Below, in pieces: positions 30,911 through 42,717 of a DNA stretch of 64,000 nucleotides. Location of the stretch: assembly GCA_028753945.1 (NCBI GenBank), contig JAPNXP010000004.1, forward strand, positions 4,836,001 to 4,900,000, written 5' to 3'. The notes under the pieces were generated by a model. The model searched no databases. It was not told the origin of the DNA and was given only the letters and a program-made list of their open reading frames with translations. Every line of letters starts with the position of its first letter. Within the stretch, counting starts at the first letter, position 1. Origin of the DNA: Hexactinellida sp. DTS-2022 (lineage: Eukaryota; Porifera; Hexactinellida). The translations under genes were made by a program, and so were the position numbers.

Positions 30911-32476
30911 AGTGGGGTCAAAAATTAAGGTTCCGTGACCAACCTCTGGCTAGTTAAGTTTTATGCCTGATTCTGATACTTTAGGATATAACTCGCGATT
31001 TAAGCTCCCATGCCGCTCTGGAAAGTTTGGGCAAACTTTTTTATAGCGACAAATTCAAAGGGCCTCCGGCAATCATTTTGAAAAATTAAGGCCCCTCTTT
31101 GAACATTTCATAAATTGAGATTAGAGTGTTTTTGAACAGTATGCAATAAGTAGTACAGTGCAACCTCTATAAGTGGGGTCTCTATAAATGGGGAACCTCC
31201 ATAAGTGGGAAATTTTTTTACCATATTCGTATATATCCATACAAATGAACCTCTATAAGCGGGGAAGTGGGGAATGGGGGACCATAAATTTCAAGGAGTT
31301 TTTATCTGCATACAAAACAACCTCCATAAATGGGGGGAATGGACAAATCCTAACATGATTCTTATAAAATAATACAATATTTCCAATAAATCGACTCTAA
31401 AGTTTTACAGAAAAAATATTTTCGATTGATCTACTCTGATGTTTTTAGAAGAAATCACCTAGTGTAGATCAGCAGTTAACTAAATTGTCATAATATACAA
31501 ATAATAACTATAACGTGCATTAATGTGTGTGTTATATGAATACTTTGTATAATATAGCATATATAATGTTTTTCCAATTGAATTTTATAACCGGGGAATG
31601 GGGGGCAATTGAAATTTTCGCCGTCCCATGCTCCTCACTTATAGAGGTTCCACTGTAGCTGCACTGAAAATTTCAACTCAATCGGGACTATACTTTTAAT
31701 GTAATAACCTTTTGAAGATTCTTACGTCATTTGTCACCATGGGAGGTCCCTTCTTTAAACTATTTTTTTAAGGGATTTGAAGCATATCTCATCCTATATA
31801 CATGCAATAACCTTTTAGCTCGCTATGTAGTATGTCTCCATGTAAATCTCGGTAATAGACCTAAATTTACCACTTTGACTATACAAAAATTAAAAAATCC
31901 AGTCAATTGACGTCAAAATTGTGATAATTATATATATAAAGTGGCCGAATAAAACGATTATGGGTCAAATTTTTTTGCTTCGTCACCCCCATGTGAGATC
32001 TCCAGAAGAGTCAAAGTGCTAAATTTAGGTCTATTACCGAGATTTACATGGAGACATACTACATAGCGAGTTAAAAGGTTATTGCATGTATATAGGATGA
32101 GATATGCTTCAAATCCCTTAAAAAAATAGTTTAAAGAAGGGACCTCCCATGGTGACAAATGACGTAAGAATCTTCAAAAGGTTATTACATTAAAAGTATA
32201 GTCCCGATTGAGTTGAAATTTTCAGTGCAGCTACTACTTATTGCATACTGTTCAAAAATACTCTAATCTCAATTTATGAAATGTTCAAAGAGGGGCCTTA
32301 ATTTTTCAAAATGATTGCCGGAGGCCCTTTGAATTTGTCGCTATAAAAAAGTTTGCCCAAACTTTCCAGAGCGGCATGGGAGCTTAAATCGCGAGTTATA
32401 TCCTAAAGTATCAGAATCAGGCATAAAACTTAACTAGCCAGAGGTGGTCACGGAACCTTAATTTTTGACCCCACTA
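30911..32476. mobile_element. 1.57-kb foldback element with a nested MITE
   Basis: The left end AGTGGGGTCAAAAATTAAGG mirrors the right end CCTTAATTTTTGACCCCACT. The arms extend for some 480 bp (left arm 30911-31155 plus 31656-31880; right arm 31995-32476) around a short spacer. ATCT occurs on both sides (30907-30910, 32477-32480). The paralogous locus near 39030 reads gtcccatctcaaag without the element, an empty site. No open frame inside looks real. Confidence 0.9.
31156..31655. mobile_element. 500-bp TA-flanked MITE nested in the foldback element
   Basis: It begins CAGTGCAACCTCTATAAGTG and ends CACTTATAGAGGTTCCACTG. The uninterrupted right arm of the foldback near 32230 shows the empty site with a single TA. 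The unit cataagtgggg/tataaatgggg is repeated in the subterminal zones. Confidence 0.92.
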
Positions 32477-33420
32477 ATCTCAAAGTTGAATAATTCGAAA
32501 TATAACGAATTATTCTTGAACTGTAACTTTTTGACAAATTTTGGGTATTCGCGATATGGATAGTTTATTAGCGAGGTTTACACGCCGATAAGTTGAATTT
32601 GATCAAATATGAGTTCTCTTGGTAGTTTTGACAATCAATACGTAATGGATTATTCAGCTAAAAGAATAGTTTATAATCTATTCACAATTATTTGCCATTT
32701 TTTTCAATTAATTAGAACGAATTTAGTTATAAAAATTAAAACCACATAATATAAACTTGTGGTGGTTTTTTTGTTCAATCGTTATTCAAATAATACATAT
32801 TTGGTAACCTACTACTACTGTCCCATCCCGAAAATTGGGTATCTGGATTAATCGGGATTGTCCCGTCCCGTTCCGAAATTAGGCATCCCCAATAAGAGCG
32901 GGATATATTCTGTCCTAGCCCAGATTATATCCCAAGAGCCAAGGGGGTATAATCTGGGCTAGAGGAATATATTTTGGGCTAGCCTACTTCATAGCCGGGT
33001 ATGTTTTAGGCTAGGACAGAATATACCGGGTATATACTGGGGAGGGGTTAATCTGAGCTGCTATACTGGTATAAACTTAGGGCATTAAGGGATTAAGCTT
33101 TTAATATGTGCAATTTTTCAACCCCTGCAAAAACTGTCTCATCTTGTATGATAAAACACAAAAATTAAGTCTCTTTTTGTTTGTCCACAATTGGTTGAGG
33201 AACTGTAAGAGCTGGAGACTGTAATTGGGTGGGAGGGAGGTAATATTAAATCTAGAAACAAGTTTAACAAGTTGGTAGGAAGCCTCAATTCCTTAAAGTG
33301 ATGATTAATTCGCCATATTTCGAGTAATGGGCGCCTAAACTCTCATAAACCGGGGGATGGGTGGTGGTCGCAGCTCAACAGATTTTCACCAGAAATTCCA
33401 GTATAGGTATTTTGTTGGAC
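32477..33420. repeat. Duplicated flank of NHL copy A
   Basis: This block (caaagttgaataattcg to acctgtcagg-like sequence) recurs at 39030-39960 and in part at 44040-44420. It includes cagattatatcccaagagcc and a tttgtttgtccacaattgg repeat. It marks the tandem segmental duplication that carries the NHL genes. Confidence 0.75.
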
Positions 33421-33649
33421 GACAACCTGTCAGGTCATAGTATGAGTTTAATTTAAAAACCTAAAGTATTTTATATTTTAATAGGTTACAAATCTAAACA
33501 AACTAACCCAATTACAGCTCAGTAAGGAAATTACCGTGGCAACAATTCAGTGGTGTCAAAACATCCCTGGGCCACCTTTGGTGCCCATCATGAGTAGAAA
33601 ATTCGGGAATATTATTTCAATAAATACAAAAAATGGTTTGATAATGTAA

Positions 33650-34290
33650 GTATATAAATACCCAATCGCTTTCACACTGGACGATGAAAGTACTCATCTA
33701 CTTCCAGGGACCACGACTGCACTAGATGATGACAGTGCTGAAGCAATTTGTGATATGATACAGGGAAAAGTGCCAAAATTACATCACACAACTGTTTATA
33801 ATTCTCAACTCTCGGACTTTAGAGGTAATGAAAGCCATCCGGCAAAACGTGCACGAATAGAAGCTTGCAAAGGTTTCGAAAACAAGCGGAAATAATGATT
33901 GCACGCAGTACTCGCACCCTCCGTCCACTTCGTATTGGTGATAGAGTTGCCATGTCTGTATCCCAGTTTGATCGGAGCAAAGGTGATCCACCAAATATTA
34001 TTGGGCTTGTTTTGGAATTTGATCAAAGAGGTTATCGAATAGGAACTAGATCAACAAAAAAGCAGACTTACAAGAAATAACATTGAGTTTATTAAATTTC
34101 CTGGATGAAATTGGAAGATAGAAAAGATGAAGAATTATCGATTCGCGAAAATTGTTCGAGCATAGAGTATATGTGGTGGTCAGGGATTTTGCAGATGTCA
34201 TTGCAAGAGCAACAAAACGTTGCTCATGTTTGAAGGCCGGGCTAAAATGCAACAGCACTTGTCATGGGAAAGAATCATGTGACAATATAG
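33650..34290 (+). pseudogene. Degraded transposase C-terminus, KRBA2/Ginger-like
   Basis: In several frames the translation gives KRARIEACKGFRKQAEIMIARS, RIGDRVAMSVSQFDRSKGDP followed by PNIIGLVLEFDQRGYRIGTR, and further on ATKRCSCLKAGLKCNSTCHG. This order, a basic segment, a small beta domain with the D-R-x-x-GDP signature, and a Cys-rich CxCxKAGLxCNxxCH motif, is that of integrase-type transposon proteins related to KRBA2/Ginger. Frameshifts and stops separate the parts, and no integrase core is visible. Confidence 0.65.
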
Positions 34291-34777
34291 ATTATAGTCC
34301 GAGTTGAAAACAACTAAACAACATTGTTGTGTTATTAATTAATATCATGTGTGACCAAATTTAAAGTCTATTTCATGAGTGAGGGGGACCTCCATTTCCT
34401 ACTAATCGTTAAATATCAGAATTGCACATTTCAAGAAGTGTGCAATACTTTGAATGACCACTTCATGAAATGAGCGACTTAGTGTCCATTCCATGAGACA
34501 CTACAATTGCCATTAAAGATTAAACGCATTCGGCATTTGTTTGTCCAACGCATGAAATATGCAATTTCACGATTTGCGTGTAACATATACATACAGCCTT
34601 GTGTTTTAATAGTATAGTTATTCAGGTTCATGTATGCTCGTTTTGGGACTCTGCGTTTTGGGCTCCTTTCTATCCAGAAATCGCTACCAATATAGCTACT
34701 AACATATTATAGGAATCAATCCAGTGATTTAGGGACTCCCTACATACATCATCGTGTGCTCACATATTACACTAGGG

Positions 34778-34912
34778 CAGTGGTTCCCAACCTGGAGTCC
34801 ACGGACGGCTGTAGGGGACAACAAGATGTATTGTGATCAATGGGAGGGGGCGCACATAATTATTAATATGTACTATAGAGGGTCCGCGGTGGAAAAGGTT
34901 TGGGAATCGGTG
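34778..34912. mobile_element. hAT-like MITE with clear target duplication
   Basis: It runs from CAGTGGTTCCCAACCTGG to AAGGTTTGGGAATCGGTG. The flanks cactaggg (34770-34777) and cgctaggg (34913-34920) agree at 7 of 8 positions. Confidence 0.82.
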
Positions 34913-34989
34913 CGCTAGGGCTTGCGAACTTGCCTGTGTTTAATTAAATTTATTTTCGAATTTACTAGCCAGCTGTATTTGAATACAGC

Positions 34990-35510
34990 AAATAGTGGCA
35001 TAGAACACAATTTTTGTAGAACAGCGAATGCCAAATCTAAGTTTAACATAGGGATAAAGTGACTCTCATAGAAAATTTTAAATGTGTTCGTCTGTGAACA
35101 TATTTTCTAGTTTGCAGAGATTGTGTGTGTATACCATTAATGCTTATAAAGTATAATGATCGTTAGGCAGTTTAATCAGAAACACATTTATTAGTCCGAC
35201 CAAATACGGGAACTTTTTTACAATTTTGAAAGGAAATTCATTTTAGAAATGTGAAATTACATTCAAAAATGGAGCGAGCTCCTTAATGCTCTGTTTATAG
35301 TATTATTGTAGAATAATAATTTAGACTGACCTGAAGTTTGAAGTTTGATGGAGCAAGTTGTGTAAAAGGAATGTTTTAAACGAAAGTATAGAATTGAATA
35401 AGTTAACAGAGCAGAATAATGACAAAAGGACATAGTACTGTTGCTATTTATACTGAGACGATACAACTTATGAACAGAATAGAAATATGATATGCCACAA
35501 ACTAATTATA
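34990..35510. repeat. Segment duplicated at 44850-45370
   Basis: It includes gaacacaatttttgtagaac, gcgaatgcca, taagtttaacatagggata and ggagcgagctccttaatgct. It is part of the duplicated block between NHL genes. An open frame of 67 codons in it is shared with the other copy but frameshifted there. Confidence 0.7.
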
Positions 35511-35514
35511 GAAA

Positions 35515-36900
35515 ATAATGAAAGCAAAGAGATTGGGATAAGTTGGAAAGAATAAAATATAAAAGGCATATATATCTACCGGGAAACATATTTAAATATA
35601 AAAACCCGACTTTGTTAAGGTTATTTTATGATGTCCAAAAATGACCTTGGAAATTTAGAAAAGATATTGACAGATAAACAATCAATTCCAATTTCTAATT
35701 ATAGAACTCGTTGTCCACAACTCCAAGCTACGGACCTCTTTTGAGAGATTTTGTGATTTTGCAGGTCCGACATTTGCCCACCTAGTTCAGCCACTTCAAT
35801 TTATATAGTCTTTTAAATCAACGGAAAGAAATTAAGTATTATAAGCTGCTCGTCCGTGCTACGCGCGTCCTTACAACTTGGACTTGGGCCTACGGCCCTC
35901 GCTTGCATTAAAACATATTCCCTTTCCGAATACATGCTGGCTGTATATAAGTACAGCAACAGGTAGCACGTAATTATTATGTAGAGCAGAGCAGTGTCGC
36001 TCCAGGGGTTGCAATAATAGATCTATCAATATATTAATAATGCTCTGAGTCTTTGGAAATTATGAACATGGCAGTCTGCTCGCTTAATTAGAATTGACCC
36101 GCCCCTTTGTTCCAGGAAGCAAGATCCGCCTCTAGAGCAGGGAATCCCAACACTTTTCATACTCCTAAGGCTCTACAGTGGTGTTTGTCTAATAGTAATA
36201 GCATTTGTTATAATCACAATATGGCTCTATAATATATTTTCAGTCCACAAGCGAGTATTTTATATTCATTCTGTACGCATATAGCACTCTATATATATAT
36301 CTTGTGAACCCTAGCTATAGATTTTTTATATGACAAATCAAATTAATTGAATTTATTTATGAAGAGATATTGTTGGTTATTTTCCCCAAATTTATCCAAT
36401 GTTTACAGTGTCTACCCAGACTACCCTCCAACTTTTGAAAACCTAATCTGGCCCAATTGTCCAAATTGTATAGGATATGGCCTCTTAAAAGTTAAGTTTT
36501 TTGGAGGTTATTTAGCCACGTGGAAGGGGGGTACAATTAATCTGCTTGAGATGGACTTTCTGGAGGCTGTGTAGCTATGATATCACACTTGTTGTGAATG
36601 CACATATAATTCATGATGTGGCCACGTTAGACAATATGTGATAAGTTACTAATGGAGGTAGAATCTAGACAGGGCACTTTGATAAATCATGAAAAGCGAA
36701 CACCTCTCGAAAGTAAATATTTTAGCTGGTTCACTATAATAACAGAATATGCAGAGTAATCATCCTACTATGTATTCTAAAGACAAATGAGAATGATAAG
36801 GTGTGAGGACAGGAAGTAGGTCGTTACAGCAGCTGGAGAGAGGCAACTCTTCATGAACCGAGTCAGGGCAATTCTAATAATGGAATTCAATTGAAAACAA
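35515..36900. other. Intergenic with repeat fragments
   Basis: It contains the 'gctgctcgtccgtgct' repeat (35845-35910) and a truncated CAGTGGTGTT-type MITE (36177-36290). The rest shows no supportable feature. Confidence 0.45.
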
Positions 36901-36939
36901 TTAGTTGGGCCATCTCATGTATGTATAACATTAAGCTTA

Positions 36940-37376
36940 ATTTGGAGTGGTTTTGAACGGGTAAGGCAAAGTATCGTGGTGACCATATAATTCGTAGGAA
37001 TAATATGATAATAATATATTAGTGGATATCGGTTATAAGAGCAAAACTGAGAAATCGTATTACCAGTTACAAACATGTTTTATTGTGCCGATAACTATGG
37101 AGTGAGCCAGTAATTAAATGAGTGCTTTGCTTTGTATAAACCACCTCCTGTAGAATTCTGTACATCAGAGCACAATGTAACAAGTTTAGGGTTAAACTAA
37201 TACTTTGGCAAAAAAACAAAACAAGAGGCTAGGCATACTCAACTAATTCAATTCAAATTAACAAACAATTATAAAGAAATCAAGAGAGTCTCAATACAGG
37301 TACAAGTTAGGAAAGGAATAGGAAAGTAGAAAAAGGTAAAGAAAGGAAATGTTAGATATGTAGATAATGCTAGAAT
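36940..37376. repeat. Duplicated downstream flank of NHL copy B
   Basis: gaacgggtaaggcaaagtat and cgtggtgaccatataattcg are shared with 28860-29269 and 42310-42717. The homology thus extends several hundred bases beyond the stop codons, so whole segments were duplicated rather than mRNAs. Confidence 0.8.
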
Positions 37377-38624
37377 TCAAAATAATTGGATGCAATGTTC
37401 GGGGTTATTAGATGCAACTATAATTCTCCCTTCTACATCGATTGTTATTCCCTTTGGCTTTATGAATTCTCCTCTCTTCTGTCCTTCTCTACCGAATCTG
37501 TGGATCAGCTCTCCTCCAAAAGAGAAGATAGAAACACAATGCCTAGCAAAGTCAGTAATAAGAATATTTGAGAATTTATCGAGAATGAAATAATAAGGTC
37601 CAACGACGGGATTACCTTTACCACTAGGAATCATCTCCCGAGTCAATTGGTGAGAATATGTGTATAGAGACACACAGGGATTACGACAAGACAATACTAC
37701 AATCTCATCAGAAGTTAGTTTGACATCTGAAGCTCCGTAAATACCATTAATAAAAGAGTTGAATTTGAGATCGAAATTAAAACATTGAATTCTATCATTT
37801 TGATGTTCAGCTATATATATTCTATCTCTGTCAGTGGAAACATCAAGTCCTCTTGGTTGGTTAAACTCCAATTCATTCTTTCCTTTCTTCCCAACTGAAT
37901 TAAGATATTTCCCTTCTGTAGAATATACATTGAGACAATGAGAGCTGTACTGTGTGACATATGCCTTGTTCTGTTTGATGCAAATACCAACTGGTCCGTT
38001 CATCTTATCACTGAATTGGAAGATAAAATAAAATGATTTGTTATAAACTTGAACACGATTATTACCTCCATCACAAATGTAAATACAATTATTCACAGGA
38101 TTAATAGCTATACCTATAGGATAACAGAACACACCAGGTGAAGAAGACTGTTTCTTGCTATGTTTCCCAAATACCGCAACAGGATCTCCTATCTGCTTGT
38201 AGTCTCGTATTCCTTCTTTCACAGCATTAAGTCGTATCTCCCCTGCTACACTCAGTTTCTTCTCCAGCTCCACATCCCATTCCAATGACACACTCTTGTA
38301 GCTATCTCTTGCTGTTCGGAGTTTAGTTTCTAGTTCATTAATGTGTGCATCAATTAAAGCTAAATTCTGATCAAGAATTTCTTTATTCGTATTCTTTGTA
38401 AGTGCGCTCTTAAGAGCTTCTTTAGAAACAGTTAACTCCTTGATTTGCAGAACTAATTCACGTCCTTTGTACTCGTCTACCAATCTCTGTAACTTTGCTA
38501 ACAGATCGGCTTCTCTGGCCTGTAGCAGCTCGTGAGCTCTTATGAACTTAGTGTGTATCTCGCTACGCACTCTCTCCGCGCGAGAGAGGAAGCTCTCTTC
38601 TCCCACACCATAAGCACTAGCCAT
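37377..38624 (-). CDS. Coiled-coil/NHL-repeat protein, copy B
   Basis: Intronless, 415 residues, the closest relative of copy A by eye. It has the same coiled coil (VRSEIHTKFIRAHELLQARE) and the same NHL units (FCYPIGIAINPVNNCIYICD, QPRGLDVSTDRDRIYIAE, KPKGITIDVEGRIIVASN). The stretch EYKGRELVLQIKELTVSK follows copy A rather than C and D. The differences fall mostly on the propeller surface, which may point to different ligands, while both copies stay full-length. Upstream sequence to about 39960 is duplicated with it and lacks the foldback element of copy A. Confidence 0.88.
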   Translation of the reverse strand: MASAYGVGEESFLSRAERVRSEIHTKFIRAHELLQAREADLLAKLQRLVDEYKGRELVLQIKELTVSKEALKSALTKNTNKEILDQNLALIDAHINELETKLRTARDSYKSVSLEWDVELEKKLSVAGEIRLNAVKEGIRDYKQIGDPVAVFGKHSKKQSSSPGVFCYPIGIAINPVNNCIYICDGGNNRVQVYNKSFYFIFQFSDKMNGPVGICIKQNKAYVTQYSSHCLNVYSTEGKYLNSVGKKGKNELEFNQPRGLDVSTDRDRIYIAEHQNDRIQCFNFDLKFNSFINGIYGASDVKLTSDEIVVLSCRNPCVSLYTYSHQLTREMIPSGKGNPVVGPYYFILDKFSNILITDFARHCVSIFSFGGELIHRFGREGQKRGEFIKPKGITIDVEGRIIVASNNPEHCIQLF

Positions 38625-38644
38625 TGTACAGTGTTCTACAAATG

Positions 38645-39960
38645 AATAGTAAATTCATTGAATACACAGAATCGAAAAATAGAGTCAAATCTGTAGCTAT
38701 TTTATTTAAGAACTGGTGTAACAGCCCAGATTATACCCGGGTACAGTCTAGGCTAGGACAGATTATACTCCCTGCCATGTTAAAATGGCAGCCATTGTCA
38801 TGTTAAAATGTGGGGCGTCTGGTGCAATCTATGTATATGTTATGTCGATATGTTATGTCCATCATACACGATGCAACTTTGTTGCATGCAACAATGGAAT
38901 ATACAAGGTGCAACAATTTTGCATGAAATATCGCAAAAACAAATTTGTATGCAACATTCCAAATATACGATGCAACTTTATTCACTATCTAAATTTCTTT
39001 GTATATAAACAAATAAACTTATGTCCCATCTCAAAGTTGAATAATTCGAAATATAACGAATTATTCTTGAACTGTAACTTTTTGACAAATTTTGGGTATT
39101 CGCGATATGGATAGTTTATTTGCGAGGTTTACTCGCTGAGAAGTTGAATTTGATTAAATATGAGTTCTCTTGGTAGTTTTGACAATCAATAAGTAATAGA
39201 TTATTCAGCTAAAAGAATAGTTTATAATCTATTCACAATTATTTGCCATTTTTTTCAATTAATTAGAACGAATTTAGTTATAAAAATTAAAACCAGATAA
39301 TATAAACTTGTGGTGGGTTTTTGTTCAATCGTCATTCAAATACTACAAATTTGGTAACCTACTACTACTGTCCCATCCCGAAAATTTGGTATCTGGATTA
39401 ATCGGGGTTTGTCCCGTCCCGTTCCGAAATTAGGCATCCCCAATAAGAGAGGGATATATTCTGTCCTAGCCCAGATTATATCCCAAGAGCCAAGGGGGTA
39501 TAATCTGGGCTAGAGGAGTATATTTTGGGCTAGCACACTTCATAGCCGGATATGTTTTAGGCTAGGACAGAATATACCCGGGTATATACTGGGGAGGGGT
39601 AAATCTGAGCTGCTATACTGGTATAAACTTAGGGCATTAAGGGATTTAAGCTTTATGAACAATTTTTCAACACCCGCAAAAACTGTCTCATTTTGTATGG
39701 TAAAACACAAAAATTAAGTCTCTTTTTGTTTGTCCACAATTGCCAATTGGTGAGGAACTGTAAGAGCTGGAGACTGTAATTGGGTGGGAGGGAGGTAATA
39801 TTAAATTTAGAAACTAGTTTAACAAGTTGGTAGGAAGTCTACAATTCCTTAAGTGATGATTAATTCGCCATTTGCGAGTAATGTGAGCATAAACTCTCAT
39901 TAACCGGGGGCTGGGTGGTGGTCACAGTTCAAACAGCTTTTCCTCAGAAACTCAGTTATA
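38645..39960. repeat. Duplicated upstream flank of NHL copy B, foldback-free
   Basis: Matches 30540-30910 joined directly to 32477-33420. It therefore shows the arrangement before the foldback element inserted near copy A. Confidence 0.85.
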
Positions 39961-40029
39961 CTTATTTTGTTGGATGACAACCTGTTAGGAACTCATAGTA
40001 ATGATAATAGTATGATTTAAATTCAAGTT

Positions 40030-40225
40030 ATTGTTGATATCATAATTACAATAAAGAATTCTTGTATATATGAATAGTTAATTTACATTCAATAGCTATT
40101 ACTATACAAATCAATTTCTGATATCATAGTTACAATAAAGTATTCTATTTATATGAATAATTCAATTTGATTCAATAGCTGCTACTATATAAATCGATTT
40201 CTAATACAATAGTTGTATTAAAGTT
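40030..40225. repeat. Tandem repeat, about 85-bp units, two and a bit copies
   Basis: gatatcataattacaataaag and tcaatagctattactatac with aaatcaatttct recur as gatatcatagttacaataaag and so on, ending in a third partial unit (aatacaatagttgtatta). Confidence 0.6.
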
Positions 40226-40494
40226 TTCTCCTATTTTAAAATTCAATTCCACTCAACTGTTATCCAATTTCAGAACGATTTCTGATATTCAAACAATGGA
40301 TTAATGACATGGAATATCTACTTGTATAAATAATTGTCTACTTGTGTGCTTGGTGCCCGAAATGTATTAGAGTGTAAGGGGGGTTTATAACGCATTTATT
40401 TCAAGTTGTAATAATTATATTGATTCAACTTGTGAGATCGAGTAGGCTTCGATATTCTAATTGAAAATTATGATTATATATTCCATAACAACGA

Positions 40495-41281
40495 CCATGG
40501 CCTACTTAATATACGGCTATATATGTCGCCGAGAAGGCCAAGAAAGAAGAAGGCCAGTTTCTAATTTTCATTTTAGGATAAACTATGCCTCCTATTGTTG
40601 TTATTTGGGTTGTATATGGGGTAATCAACCATTGCGAGTCCATTAGAACCACTTTTGAGAATCTCAGATTTGTGTTAAGCTATTTATGCGCCATTTAATG
40701 ATGACACCACAAATATACAAAAATATAAAATTTGAGTCTAAAGAACTGCGAGAAAATGAAAATAATTTGCTAATATACTTTGAATACATTTTCCGGATAT
40801 ATAATGATAATGAATATATATAAACCAGCAATTATATACGTTTTATGTACGAAAATAGTAAGTTTTAATTCGGATACTACTTGTATTTTAGCATGTGGTT
40901 GCTTTAAAAAATTTTTTTTAGAATGTCGCCATTTTGTGATTTAGTAGCCTTTGGGGTATGAAATATATATCCCTATATTAGTATTCTTATTATAAAATTA
41001 TTAGAGAGTAGGAAGAAACAGAAATTTATGATATTTAAAAAAAAATTCATTTTACCATAAATTGTTACCGTCATCATTAAATGGCGCCTTAACAGCTTAA
41101 CCACAAATCTGAGATTCTCAAAAGTGGTTCTAATGGACTCGCAATGGTTGATTATCCCATATACAACCCAAATAACAACAATAGGAGGCATAGTTTATCC
41201 TAAAATGAAAATTATAAACTGGCCTTCTTCTTTCTTGGCCTTCTCGGCGACATATATAGCCGTATATTAAGTAGGCCATGG
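40495..41281. mobile_element. Long-TIR element with CCATGGCCTACT ends, copy 2
   Basis: 787 bp with inverted arms of 212 bp (40495-40706 and 41070-41281) that agree over nearly their whole length, including cgccgagaaggccaagaaag. The interior carries no transposase. It shares ends and the ctcgcaatggttgatta block with the element at 25793, so the two form one family. Confidence 0.88.
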
Positions 41282-41456
41282 ATCCAACACGCACATAAAA
41301 AATGCTGAGTCATCACCTATTATTTTCTACTGAAACTTGAATATCTTTGAAATGAAGTGAGCTAAAATGAAACTTCCAACTCACTAAGGGTCGTTACAAT
41401 CCGAATCACTTATCTGAATTAATTTAACACCTTCATAGTGATAATGACATTTCGAA

Positions 41457-41580
41457 AAAAAATCCAAAATTGCACCTTTGCGGACAGCATGTTCCATTGG
41501 AGGCACTATTAATAAACCACCACCAAAATATAGTGCCACCAAAGGAACATGCGTCGGCACAGCTGCAATTTTGGATTTTT
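41457..41580. repeat. 124-bp hairpin-forming inverted repeat
   Basis: aaaaaatccaaaattgca pairs with tgcaattttggattttt, gcatgttcc with ggaacatgc, and ggcacta with tagtgcc. It is either a small foldback element or the stem of a structured RNA. Confidence 0.65.
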
Positions 41581-41639
41581 ATGGCCTGGCTCAGATAAAA
41601 TGCGAAAATTATAAAAATTTCTAGAGACATGAAATACAT

Positions 41640-42030
41640 TCTGTTTTATAATGTGACAAAATTATTTGTCGATTGAACCAAAGTGTAAGAGCTGAATCCA
41701 AATTAGTTCCCACGTGACGTCACATTCCCATAAATCGGAACACGTGTGTCTCATTGTATGTTGTGTTAATACTTATCATTTAAAATTGTGGCCGAATCGG
41801 ATAAAAACTGAAAGAGTTATTACCAAATATGTGCGTTTATGACGTCATAATTCCGTTATTTCGCTTAGAAAACCAATAGATCGTTGTCGCAGTACAAAAT
41901 TACCCATGTATGCCAATTTTCAGCTTTCTAGGACTCGTAGTCTTTCCTATTAATTCTGGACGGACAAACACACACAAACACACACAAACACACACACACA
42001 CACACACAACAAATCCGCTTTTAATATACA
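41640..42030. repeat. Probable retroelement tail ending in a CA microsatellite
   Basis: ccacgtgacgtcacattccc and ttatgacgtcataattccg are followed by attctggacggacaaacaca and a (CA)n tract at 41967-42008, then tccgcttttaatatacagatagatagata. Such a tail is common at 3' ends of LINE/SINE copies in invertebrates. No reverse transcriptase is visible. Confidence 0.4.
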
Positions 42031-42717
42031 GATAGATAGATATGAGTCCTAACTAATCTCCAAAACGAGTCCACACCCCTTCGAATCTATGTAGTGAGGG
42101 GGGGGGGGGGGCATTGGACCATCTCAAACTTGGGAGGTATGTGTATGTATGTATATTATTAAGCATAATTAGGGGGCTGGTATTTAGGACATTAATAAGT
42201 TATCACACTCACATACCCCACAAGCATCAATAAATACGAAATGAGTAACTCGGTTGCAACATAGAATAAGCCTACTTAAATAGATTCACAATCAGTAATT
42301 AATTAATTAATATTAGGAGTGTGTTTGAACGGGTAAGGCAAAGTATCGTGGTGACCATATAATTCGAAAGAATAATATGATAATATAGTGGATATCGCTT
42401 TTAAGAACAAAATCAACAAATCTCTCTACCAGTTACAAACATGTCTTATTGTGCCGATAAAACAGTAGTGAGCCAGTAATTAGATGAGTGCTTTGTTTTG
42501 CATAACACACCTGTAGAACATATTGCATCAAGTTTAGAGTTTGCACTAATATTTAGGCGAAAACAAAACAGAGGCATACACAACTAATTCAATACAAAGT
42601 TAACAAACAATTATAAAGAAATCAGGATAGTCTCTAAACAGGTACAAGTTAGGAAATGAATAAGAAAGTAGAAAAAGTAAGGAAATGAAAAGTTAGGTAT
42701 GTAGTTATTGTCAGAAT

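Noticed and set aside
31958-32158. Minus-strand frame inside the foldback element
   Set aside because: The same sequence is present inverted in the other arm; it has no transposase motif.
35263-35466. 67-codon frame shared in part with 45140-45346
   Set aside because: Conservation follows from the segmental duplication; the two copies are frame-shifted relative to each other near the end and show no domain.
36347-36574. 75-codon plus-strand frame in intergenic DNA
   Set aside because: Single copy, no recognisable domain, no splice partner and no promoter.
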